In this document: piece by piece, positions 1 to 5,202 of the stretch | Position numbering within the stretch: position 1 is the stretch's first letter | How the letters are laid out: every line of letters starts with the position of its first letter | Assembly (NCBI GenBank): GCA_007121755.1 | Contig: SKJZ01000129.1 | Coordinates: 1 to 5,202, forward strand | Reading direction: 5' to 3' | Source of the DNA: Halorhodospira sp. | GTDB taxonomy: Bacteria > Pseudomonadota > Gammaproteobacteria > Nitrococcales > Halorhodospiraceae | DNA length: 5,202 bases | Program-made: the position numbers and the translations under genes | The notes under the pieces: generated by a model | Told to the model about the DNA's origin: nothing | The model's database searches: none | What the model saw: the letters and a program-made list of their open reading frames with translations, nothing else

Positions 1-704
1 ACTTGGTTGACCGAGAGGTTCATCACCTCTTCCGCGGTCGCCTTACGGACCTTGAGGAAGTTCTCCCGTATGCGGTCGAAGACGACGATGGTGTCGTTCA
101 GCGAGTAGCCGATGGTGGCCAGCAGCGCCGCCAGCACCGTGAGATCGAAGTTGATCCGCATCAACGAAAAGAATCCGAGGACCAGGATTACGTCGTGGAC
201 CAGGGCCGCCACTGAGCCAATGGCAAAGCGGTACTCGAAACGGAATCCGACATAGATCAGGATACCGCCCAACGCATAGAGCATGGCGAGTATGCCTTGC
301 TCCGTGAGTTCACGGCCGATCTGCGGACCGACGAACTCGACCCGGCGCAGATCGACTCCTTCCCGCTCCGCCCGGAGCAATTCCAGTACCGCCTCGGAGA
401 CCGCCGCCTGCTCCACACCCTCCATCGGCGGCGTCCTAACCAGGATCTCGCGGGGAGAGCCGAAGTGGATGACCTGGGCGTCCTCGTACTCGGTCCCGGC
501 CAGCGCGCCGCGAACCTCGTTGACTTCGACCGCCTCATCGTATCCAACCTCCACCAACGTGCCGCCGGTGAAGTCGATGCCGAGGTTCAATCCCTGAATC
601 CCCAGGGATACCAGGCTGACCACCAGCAACACCACAGAGAAGACCGTTGTGACACGGCGGCGACCCATGAAGTCGATTTGAGGGACTCGCTTGAAGATCT
701 CCAT
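1..704 (-). CDS. secF: Protein translocase subunit SecF, N-terminal 234 codons (3' end beyond the left edge)
   Basis: SecF pairs with SecD to form the inner-membrane RND-type subunit that helps SecYEG complete protein export using the proton motive force. I translated this by hand from the ATG at 704-702; it stays open to the window edge, so 234 residues are visible. The family is about 300-325 residues, so roughly the last quarter is missing because of the window, not a mutation. Visible motifs are GIDFTGG (residues 42-48, start of the periplasmic P4 domain), GPQIGREL (126-133), HDVI (170-173) and GYSLNDTIVVFDRIRENF (199-216), which is the SecF signature in the fourth membrane helix. Likely membrane helices lie near residues 19-38, 137-155, 160-181 and 186-208. 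The gene starts 10 bases after the secD stop and has only a weak GGGA-type ribosome binding site, which suggests translation coupled to secD. Identification is very secure. Confidence 0.97.
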   Translation of the reverse strand, partial: MEIFKRVPQIDFMGRRRVTTVFSVVLLVVSLVSLGIQGLNLGIDFTGGTLVEVGYDEAVEVNEVRGALAGTEYEDAQVIHFGSPREILVRTPPMEGVEQAAVSEAVLELLRAEREGVDLRRVEFVGPQIGRELTEQGILAMLYALGGILIYVGFRFEYRFAIGSVAALVHDVILVLGFFSLMRINFDLTVLAALLATIGYSLNDTIVVFDRIRENFLKVRKATAEEVMNLSVNQ

Positions 705-714
705 GAGCTTCCCG

Positions 715-2574
715 TCAGATCTTGAGTTCGGCGACCCGGCGGCCGCCGTAGAGCAAATTGATCACCGCCCGCGTACCGACAATGGCGGTGAACATCGAAG
801 TCGCGAGGCCGATGGCCAACGTCACGGCAAAGCCCTGCACCGGCCCGGTGCCGAAGATAAAGAGCACAATCGCCGCGATAAGGGTGGTCACATTGGCGTC
901 GGCGATGGTCGACAAGGCCTTGCCGTAGCCGTTGTCGATTGCCAACTGGACCGAGGAACCGGACACCAACTCCTCGCGTATACGTTGGAATATCAGCACG
1001 TTGGCGTCCACCGCCATGCCCACCGTGAGCACGATGCCGGCGATGCCGGGCATGGTCAGCGTCGCCTGCAGCATCGACAACACGGCAACGATGATAATCA
1101 GGTTGGTCATCAGCGCCAGATTGGCCACCAGACCGAAGGTCCGGTAGTAGATCGCCATAAATATGATGACCAGCACGAAACCGATCACCACCGCCATGAA
1201 GCCGCGCTCGATGTTGTCGGCGCCGAGGCTCGGCCCGATGGTCCGCTCTTCGACGATGTCGATCGGGGCGGCCAAGGCGCCCGCCCTGAGCAGCAGGGCC
1301 AAATCGGCGGCCTCCTGGCTGGAGCGCAGACCGGTGATCCGGAAGCGGCTACCGAGGGCTTCGCGGATCTGCGCAACGCTGATGACTTCGTGGATCTCGA
1401 CAGTGACGCGTTCGGGCTCCCCATCTACCAGCTTCGTCTCCGAGGCCCGCTCCATGAAGAGGACCGCCAAGTGGTCCCCCACCCGGTCCCGCGTGGCCCT
1501 GTTCATGATCCGTCCGCCGGTGCCCGACAGCCGGATGGTCACCTGCGGCGAGCCGGTATCCTGATCGAAGCCCGACGCGGCGTCCACGATGTAGTCGCCG
1601 GAGAGCACGGCGTCCCGTTTGAGCAGGACGTGACCTCCCCGCCGCTGGGGGAAAACCTCCGAATCAGGCGGCGTCCGGCCTTCCGGATCACCGCTAAAGG
1701 GAAAGTCGCTGTGGTCCACCATCCGGAACTCTAGGGTGGCGGTAGCCCCCAAAACCTCCTTGGCGCGCGCCGGATCGTGGATGCCGGGCAACTGCACGAC
1801 GATCCGATCGGCTCCCTGGCGCTGAACCACCGGCTCCGCGACGCCCAACTCATCCACCCGGTTCCGCAGCGTGGTGATGTTTTGCTGCACCGCGAAATCC
1901 TGCAACTCGCGGAAGTCCTCCTCATCCAACGAGGCCGTGATAATGTACCGGCCGTCCTCTTCATCGGTGGCGAAGGCGAGCCCTTCCACCACCTCTTCCA
2001 ACACGGCCAGCGCCTCGTCCCGCTCTTCCGGCCGGGGAAAGACAACGCGCAGACTCAGATCTTCAGTCCGCTCCAGGCTGGTGTAACGGATTCGGCTCTC
2101 GCGCAGTGCGGTCCGGAAGTCGCGCTCGTGGCGCTCCATATGGTTTTCGGCCATCGCTTCCAGGTCCACCTCCAGTAGAAAGTGGACACCGCCGCGCAGA
2201 TCGAGGCCGAGGAACATCGGAGCAGCGCCCATCGCCCGCAACCAGTCGGGGGTCGCCGGCACCAGCGTCATCGCGACCGTATAGTCCCGCCCCAACATGC
2301 CGGCCAATAGGTCAGCCGCCCGCATCTGAACCTCGGTCGTGTCGAAACGGACGACGTACTGTTCCGCCAAAATCTCCGCCGACGTTGCCGGTACACCACG
2401 CTCTTCCAAGAAGGCCAACATTTCGGTCCGCGTCTCTTCGACGGGCACTTCGCCGGCCTGGGTGGCGACCACCACAGCGGGATCCTCGCCGTAGAGGTTC
2501 GGCAAGGCGTAGATCGCGCCGATGACCAGAGCGGTAACGACGACCAGATACTTCCAGAGCGGGTAACGGTTCAA
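715..2574 (-). CDS. secD: Protein translocase subunit SecD
   Basis: SecD is the larger partner of SecF; its periplasmic P1 domain binds emerging substrate and its membrane part conducts protons. The product is 619 residues, close to E. coli SecD (about 615). It begins NRYPLWKYL, which matches the E. coli N-terminus, followed by a first membrane helix (about residues 8-26) ending ALPNLYGEDPAV. Further motifs are LDLRGGVHF (124-132), NRVDELGVAEP (238-248), ERTIGPSLGADNI (443-455) and GMAVDANVLIFQRIREE (519-535), with Asp523 in the position of the essential membrane aspartate. Five C-terminal helices span about 457-605, ending in the GLATSMFTAIVGTR region. The start codon is TTG at 2574-2572, one base after the yajC TAG stop. 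It is the first start codon in the frame and matches the conserved N-terminus. An AAGGG at 2583-2587 lies 8 bases upstream. No key residue appears to be missing. Confidence 0.98.
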   Translation of the reverse strand: MNRYPLWKYLVVVTALVIGAIYALPNLYGEDPAVVVATQAGEVPVEETRTEMLAFLEERGVPATSAEILAEQYVVRFDTTEVQMRAADLLAGMLGRDYTVAMTLVPATPDWLRAMGAAPMFLGLDLRGGVHFLLEVDLEAMAENHMERHERDFRTALRESRIRYTSLERTEDLSLRVVFPRPEERDEALAVLEEVVEGLAFATDEEDGRYIITASLDEEDFRELQDFAVQQNITTLRNRVDELGVAEPVVQRQGADRIVVQLPGIHDPARAKEVLGATATLEFRMVDHSDFPFSGDPEGRTPPDSEVFPQRRGGHVLLKRDAVLSGDYIVDAASGFDQDTGSPQVTIRLSGTGGRIMNRATRDRVGDHLAVLFMERASETKLVDGEPERVTVEIHEVISVAQIREALGSRFRITGLRSSQEAADLALLLRAGALAAPIDIVEERTIGPSLGADNIERGFMAVVIGFVLVIIFMAIYYRTFGLVANLALMTNLIIIVAVLSMLQATLTMPGIAGIVLTVGMAVDANVLIFQRIREELVSGSSVQLAIDNGYGKALSTIADANVTTLIAAIVLFIFGTGPVQGFAVTLAIGLATSMFTAIVGTRAVINLLYGGRRVAELKI

Positions 2575-2575
2575 A

Positions 2576-2911
2576 CTACTTGCCCTTCTGCTCCTTGATG
2601 GTGCCCTTCGGCATCACATGGGCCACAGCGTTCTTCTGCACGTGCAGCTTGACGCCGTCGGTGACCTCCACGGTGGCGAACGTCTCGCCCACATCGGTCA
2701 CACGCCCAAGAACACCGCCGTTGGTCACCACCTCATCACCCTTCGACAGGCCCTCGACCAACTGCCGGTGCTCCTTCGCCCGCTTCGACTGCGGACGAAT
2801 CAGCAGGAAGTAGAAGACGGCGATCATGGCGATCAGCAAAACGATGCTGAACAGCGGATTACCGGCCGGTTCTCCCTGCTGGGCCATAGCCGGTGCGATA
2901 AAGAAATCCAT
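2576..2911 (-). CDS. yajC: Sec translocon accessory protein YajC (copy adjacent to secD)
   Basis: YajC is a small single-span inner-membrane protein that co-purifies with SecDF; in E. coli it is not essential. This 111-residue copy matches E. coli YajC (110 residues) along its length. It has a short N-terminus MDFFIAPAMAQ, one membrane helix at about residues 19-38, then RPQSKRAKEH (39-48), the signature GDEVVTNGG (58-66) and LGRV, followed by a small beta-rich cytoplasmic domain ending VMPKGTIKEQKGK. The terminal MPKGT matches E. coli LPKGT. The ATG at 2911-2909 has a GGAG 8 bases upstream (2920-2923). The TAG stop is one base from the secD start. It is the second of two tandem yajC genes. 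By position against secD and by its sequence, it is the more typical copy. Confidence 0.97.
   Translation of the reverse strand: MDFFIAPAMAQQGEPAGNPLFSIVLLIAMIAVFYFLLIRPQSKRAKEHRQLVEGLSKGDEVVTNGGVLGRVTDVGETFATVEVTDGVKLHVQKNAVAHVMPKGTIKEQKGK
2583..2587 (-). promoter_or_regulatory. Candidate ribosome binding site for the secD TTG start
   Basis: On the minus strand AAGGG sits 8 bases before the TTG start, inside the last codons of the upstream yajC gene. It supports the TTG assignment but is only a partial match. Translating ribosomes finishing yajC would reach the secD start directly, so coupling may matter more than this site. Confidence 0.45.
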
Positions 2912-2962
2912 GCTGTTTACTCCGTATGGTTACCGATATCGAGAAGGATCGAATGAAGCGAT

Positions 2963-3313
2963 TCAGGCGCGGGAGCGCGTCTCGTCCACGGTCCCGGCGG
3001 GCATGACACGGGCGATGAAATCGCGTTTGACGCGCCACTCCACTCCCTTCGCCACCTCCAGCGTGAAGAAGTCACCGTCGACGCCGGTGATCCGCCCCAG
3101 TTCACCGCCATTGGTTACGACCTCGTCGCCTTCTTGAAGGCCCTGGAGCATCTGTTGGTGCTCTTGCATCCGCTTGCGCTGCGGCCGGATGAGCAGCAGG
3201 TAGAACATCCCCACCAGCAGCGCGGTGAAGACCATAAAGAAGATCAGATCCCCGCCGCCCGCCTGGGGAGGGGGAGGCTCCTGGGCCATCGCCGTCGCAA
3301 TCAGAAAATCCAT
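2963..3313 (-). CDS. yajC: Second YajC-family protein (tandem paralogue, adjacent to tgt)
   Basis: This is a complete second YajC of 116 residues. It keeps the same layout: MDFLIATAMAQ, a proline-rich linker (PPPP at 13-16), one membrane helix at about 23-42, RPQRKRMQEH (43-52), GDEVVTNGG (62-70), LGRI and VMPAGT near the C-terminus. From the conserved Phe-Tyr onward it aligns without gaps to the neighbouring copy over 75 residues, with 43 identities by hand count (57 percent). The copies are therefore clearly related but not a recent duplication. I chose the ATG at 3313-3311 because GAGG lies 7 bases upstream (3321-3324) and its N-terminus matches the other copy; a TTG 7 codons upstream (3334) has no such support. 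The gap to tgt is 36 bases and to the next yajC 51 bases. A distinct role is possible but cannot be read from the sequence. Confidence 0.94.
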   Translation of the reverse strand: MDFLIATAMAQEPPPPQAGGGDLIFFMVFTALLVGMFYLLLIRPQRKRMQEHQQMLQGLQEGDEVVTNGGELGRITGVDGDFFTLEVAKGVEWRVKRDFIARVMPAGTVDETRSRA

Positions 3314-3349
3314 GGCTGTGCCTCGTCCGCCCAAAGGGGCCGTATTATG

Positions 3350-4504
3350 TCACAGTGGAGGCGTCTTTTGGTCCCGCCGCCAATAGAACTCGTCGACGAA
3401 CGCGGCAAGCCGGCCCGCCTCGATCGCCACGCGCATCTCGCGCATCAGATCCTGGTAGTAGTGGAGATTGTGCAGCGTGGCCAACCGCGCGCCCAGGATC
3501 TCGTTGCACTTATCGAGATGCCGCAAATAGGCGCGGGAGTAGTGGCGGCAGGTGTAGCACCGGCACGCCTCGTCCAGCGGCCGCGTATCCCGCGCGTAGC
3601 GGGCGTTACGCAGCCGGAGCAGCCCCTCCGCAGTGTAGATGAACGCATTGCGCGCATTACGGGTGGGGATGACGCAGTCGAAAAGATCGATCCCGCGGCG
3701 GACGCACTCCACCAGATCCTCCGGCTTCCCAACCCCCATGAGATAACGCGGCCGGTCCGCGGGCAACCGGGGCTCCAGCGCCTCGATCACCGCGTCGCGC
3801 TCGGCCGCCGGCTCCCCGACCGAGAGCCCGCCCAGCGCGTAGCCGTCGAAACCGATCCGCAACAACCCCTCCAACGAGGTCCGCCGCAGGTCGAGGTGAA
3901 TTCCGCCCTGGACGATCCCGAAAAGCGCCGCCGGGTTGTCGCCGTGAGCCGCGCGGCTGCGCTCCGCCCACCTAAGGGAGAGCTCCATCGCCCGGGCGAC
4001 ATCGCCGCGCTCGGCCGGATAGGGGGAGCACTCATCGAAGATCATGACAATATCGGAGCCGAGGCGGCGCTGCACCGCCATCGACTCCTCCGGCCCCATG
4101 AAGACCGCCGCCCCGTCAACCGGTGAACGAAAATGGACCCCGGCCTCGGTAACCCGGCGCAGCTTGCCGAGGCTGTAGACCTGAAACCCGCCGGAATCGG
4201 TGAGTATGGGCCCATCCCAATGCATGAAGTCGTGCAAATCGCCGTGCAGGGAGATAATCCCGGTGCCGGGGCGCAGCCACAAATGAAAGGTGTTGCCGAG
4301 GATGATTTCCGCACCGCACTCGCGCAGCTCTTCCGGCGTCACCCCCTTGACCGTGCCGTAGGTACCGACCGGCATAAAGGCCGGGGTCTCGACAGTACCG
4401 CGGCGCGTATGAACGCGGCCCCGCCGGGCGGCGCCGTCGCCGGCCAGGCGCTCGAAGGAGAGCCCGGCGGCGGGATGCGGTTGGACGGGACTATACTCAG
4501 TCAT
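3350..4504 (-). CDS. tgt: Queuine tRNA-ribosyltransferase (tRNA-guanine transglycosylase)
   Basis: Tgt swaps guanine at the wobble position 34 of tRNAs for Asp, Asn, His and Tyr for preQ1, the committed step of queuosine formation on tRNA in the cytoplasm. The product is 384 residues from the ATG at 4504-4502, against 375 in E. coli. Motifs: FMPVGTYGTVKG (43-54), GNTFHLWLRPG (70-80), ILTDSGGFQVYSLG (100-113) with the catalytic Asp103, FDECSPYP (156-163), GFDGYALGGLSVGE (218-231), YLMGVGKPEDL (254-264) and LFDCVIPTRNARN (274-286) with the nucleophile Asp276. The zinc ligands appear as Cys314, Cys316, Cys319 and His345. The N-terminus is about 14 residues longer than in E. coli, with no internal start codon that would remove the extra part. 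No good ribosome binding site is visible before 4504; ATGs at 4522 and 4528 in the same frame are alternatives. queA, often directly upstream, is absent here. Confidence 0.97.
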   Translation of the reverse strand: MTEYSPVQPHPAAGLSFERLAGDGAARRGRVHTRRGTVETPAFMPVGTYGTVKGVTPEELRECGAEIILGNTFHLWLRPGTGIISLHGDLHDFMHWDGPILTDSGGFQVYSLGKLRRVTEAGVHFRSPVDGAAVFMGPEESMAVQRRLGSDIVMIFDECSPYPAERGDVARAMELSLRWAERSRAAHGDNPAALFGIVQGGIHLDLRRTSLEGLLRIGFDGYALGGLSVGEPAAERDAVIEALEPRLPADRPRYLMGVGKPEDLVECVRRGIDLFDCVIPTRNARNAFIYTAEGLLRLRNARYARDTRPLDEACRCYTCRHYSRAYLRHLDKCNEILGARLATLHNLHYYQDLMREMRVAIEAGRLAAFVDEFYWRRDQKTPPL

Positions 4505-4649
4505 GGCAGTTGAAGAGCGCATCCGCATAAGGGGCAGGGCGGAAGTCTACTATGCCGAACGGCCTTCCCCGGCTCGTTGGTTGCGCCAGCGCGACATATT
4601 GTCCACTATTTTCCCTGGACCACCACAGAGAATTCGAGAGGTTCCTCCT
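4505..4649. promoter_or_regulatory. Divergent intergenic region expected to hold promoters for tgt (minus) and the small plus-strand genes
   Basis: These 145 bases separate two divergently transcribed units, so both promoters should lie here unless the plus-strand genes are read from within tgt. The middle is relatively AT-rich for this DNA (about 4592-4615). On the plus strand the best sigma-70-like guess is TTGCGC (4581-4586), a 17-base spacer, then CACTAT (4604-4609). It matches consensus at only about half the positions. I see no convincing minus-strand promoter, and no clear operator or riboswitch. Confidence 0.4.
4637..4641 (+). promoter_or_regulatory. Ribosome binding site deciding the start of the 69-residue membrane protein
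   Basis: AGAGG lies 8 bases before the ATG at 4650, and this supports that start over the in-frame ATG at 4503. The site reads GAGAGG and is followed by TTCCTCC, so GAG and CTC could form a very short hairpin covering it; the stem is too small to be persuasive as a regulatory device. Confidence 0.55.
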
Positions 4650-4859
4650 ATGGGTTTCGCCTTCTGGCTTGCCGGCACACTGTTTACTATCGGTTTCGTC
4701 ATCCTTGGAGAGACCGGAAAGCTCAAGGAGATCAGCGGAGAGAAGGTCATGTTGGCGCTGTTCTCGTTCGCCATCTGGCCCTTGATGCTCGGGGTCGCCA
4801 TCCGGGAGCAATGGACCGGCGGCTACGACACCGACGAGCCCCTCGATGAGGACAACTGA
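4650..4859 (+). CDS. Small two-helix membrane protein of unknown function
   Basis: I do not recognise this 69-residue protein. It starts MGFAFWLAGTLFTIGFVIL, a clear hydrophobic helix (about residues 2-20). A short charged loop, GETGKLKEISGEK (20-32), follows, then a second hydrophobic helix (about 33-51), and an acidic tail rich in Asp and Glu (DTDEPLDEDN, 60-69). The first helix is not followed by an obvious signal peptidase site, so an integral membrane hairpin is more likely than a secreted protein. The ATG at 4650 was chosen for the AGAGG 8 bases upstream and because the hydrophobic segment begins there; the frame is open back to an ATG at 4503, but that stretch is arginine-rich and looks non-coding. 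The tautomerase gene begins 11 bases after its stop, so the two are probably co-transcribed. A functional link between them is only guessed from position. Confidence 0.75.
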   Translation: MGFAFWLAGTLFTIGFVILGETGKLKEISGEKVMLALFSFAIWPLMLGVAIREQWTGGYDTDEPLDEDN

Positions 4860-4870
4860 GCGGAGCTTTT

Positions 4871-5083
4871 ATGCCCTACGTCAATATCAAGATCACCCGC
4901 GAAGGCGCCACCGCGGAGCAGAAGCGGCAGCTCATTGAGGGAGCCACCCAACTACTTACGGATGTGCTCGGCAAGAATCCGAAGACCACTTCCGTCGTCA
5001 TCGACGAGGTGGACACGGACAACTGGGGGATCGCCGGGACACCGGTCACCGAACTGCGGAAACAGCCGCCGCCCTGGCTCTAG
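4871..5083 (+). CDS. 4-oxalocrotonate tautomerase family protein
   Basis: This 70-residue protein belongs to the tautomerase superfamily, whose members use an N-terminal proline, exposed by removal of Met, as a general base or nucleophile in keto-enol and related reactions. It begins MPYVNIKI, the typical first beta strand. EQKRQLIEGATQLLTDVLG follows as the helix, then SVVIDEV as the second strand and DNWGIAG as the closing loop. Counting Pro as residue 1, the positions matching Arg11 and Arg39 of classic 4-oxalocrotonate tautomerase hold Ala12 and Ser40 here, and a Trp sits where Phe50 would be. It therefore resembles the less characterised 'DNWG' branch, and the substrate is unknown. GGAG at 4862-4865 lies 5 bases before the ATG. 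The C-terminus (TELRKQPPPWL) is a few residues longer than the 62-residue classic enzyme. These small subunits usually assemble as hexamers or dimers. Confidence 0.93.
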   Translation: MPYVNIKITREGATAEQKRQLIEGATQLLTDVLGKNPKTTSVVIDEVDTDNWGIAGTPVTELRKQPPPWL

Positions 5084-5114
5084 GGGGGCTCGAAAAACCG
5101 GCCGAGGGCGGGGG

Positions 5115-5202
5115 TGGACCTCCTAGCGGGGGACGCGGTGAATACATCCCTGTACGCTCGACGGCGGCGTCCATGCCGCCGACGCCCCCGCTAGGAGGTC
5201 CA
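5115..5202. repeat. 88-base palindromic intergenic element with a perfect 18-base inverted repeat
   Basis: The left arm TGGACCTCCTAGCGGGGG (5115-5132) is exactly the reverse complement of the right arm (5185-5202). Between them lie two smaller hairpins. One is TACA/TGTA (5143-5146 with 5151-5154), which could be extended by GCG/CGC (5135-5137 with 5155-5157). The other is CGGCGGC/GCCGCCG (5162-5168 with 5175-5181) with a 6-base loop. Folded as RNA or as a cruciform it would give a long stem topped by two short ones. It follows the tautomerase stop by 31 bases and has no coding potential I can defend. From memory, GC-rich gammaproteobacterial genomes carry multi-copy intergenic repeats of this general appearance; I cannot confirm copy number here. 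The window ends on the last base of the right arm, so the element could continue. Confidence 0.85.

Noticed and set aside
691..1734. Long plus-strand open frame (347 codons) opposite secD
   Set aside because: It lies wholly antisense to well-conserved secD, its composition is typical of a GC-rich shadow frame (many His, Arg, Gln and Asp), and it resembles no family I know.
2576..3313. One broken or frameshifted yajC rather than two genes
   Set aside because: Both frames hold a full N-terminus, membrane helix, signature motif and C-terminus, so they are separate intact genes.
3314..3334. TTG at 3334 as start of the tgt-proximal yajC
   Set aside because: The ATG at 3313 has GAGG 7 bases upstream and gives an N-terminus matching the other YajC copy (MDFLIA versus MDFFIA).
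3134..4126. Long plus-strand open frame (330 codons) opposite tgt and the second yajC
   Set aside because: It spans two real minus-strand genes and the gap between them, which a true gene would be unlikely to do, and its composition is that of an antisense shadow.
4503..4649. Possible 49-codon N-terminal extension of the small membrane protein, starting at the plus-strand ATG at 4503
   Set aside because: The extension is Arg- and Pro-rich with no recognisable domain, has no ribosome binding site, and would fill the whole divergent promoter region. The ATG at 4650 has a good site.
4497..4811. Minus-strand open frame of 104 codons across the tgt upstream region
   Set aside because: It overlaps the better-supported plus-strand membrane protein gene and the tgt start, and has the charged, repetitive look of a shadow frame.
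5084..5114. Small terminator hairpin just after the tautomerase (CTCG at 5088-5091 with CGAG downstream)
   Set aside because: The stem is only four pairs, the A run is in the loop, and no T tract follows.
5115..5202. Palindrome as an ordinary rho-independent terminator
   Set aside because: The arms are 52 bases apart with structured sequence between them, and no T tract follows on either side within the window.

Overview
The window looks like a GC-rich gammaproteobacterial chromosome. The protein sequences resemble E. coli Tgt, YajC, SecD and SecF closely, and the gene order tgt-yajC-secD-secF is the classic bacterial cluster. The GC-rich composition and the intergenic repeat at the right edge make me think of Ectothiorhodospiraceae or other halophilic gammaproteobacteria, but this is an impression, not a demonstration.

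Left and centre (1-4504, minus strand, read right to left): tgt (tRNA-guanine transglycosylase, queuosine pathway), then two consecutive yajC paralogues, secD and the first 234 codons of secF, which runs off the left edge. Gaps between genes are short (36, 51, 1 and 10 bases), so the block is probably one operon. YajC, SecD and SecF form the membrane subcomplex that associates with SecYEG and uses the proton motive force to help move proteins across the inner membrane. The unusual points are the tandem pair of intact yajC genes, a TTG start for secD one base after the yajC stop codon, and the absence of queA next to tgt.

Right (4505-5202, plus strand): a 145-base divergent intergenic region is followed by a likely two-gene unit. 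The first gene encodes an unrecognised 69-residue protein with two predicted membrane helices. The second encodes a small 4-oxalocrotonate tautomerase family enzyme that keeps Pro-1 but lacks the two classic arginines. After it lies an 88-base palindromic element: a perfect 18-base inverted repeat enclosing two smaller hairpins. Its right arm ends on the last base of the window. Each arm, read outward, carries AGGAGGTCCA, which looks like a strong Shine-Dalgarno sequence.

Most of the window is ordinary core-genome content. I saw no tRNA or rRNA gene, no CRISPR array, no transposase and no defence system. No stretch longer than 300 bases lacks a gene. The terminal palindrome and the yajC duplication are the two things most worth following up.
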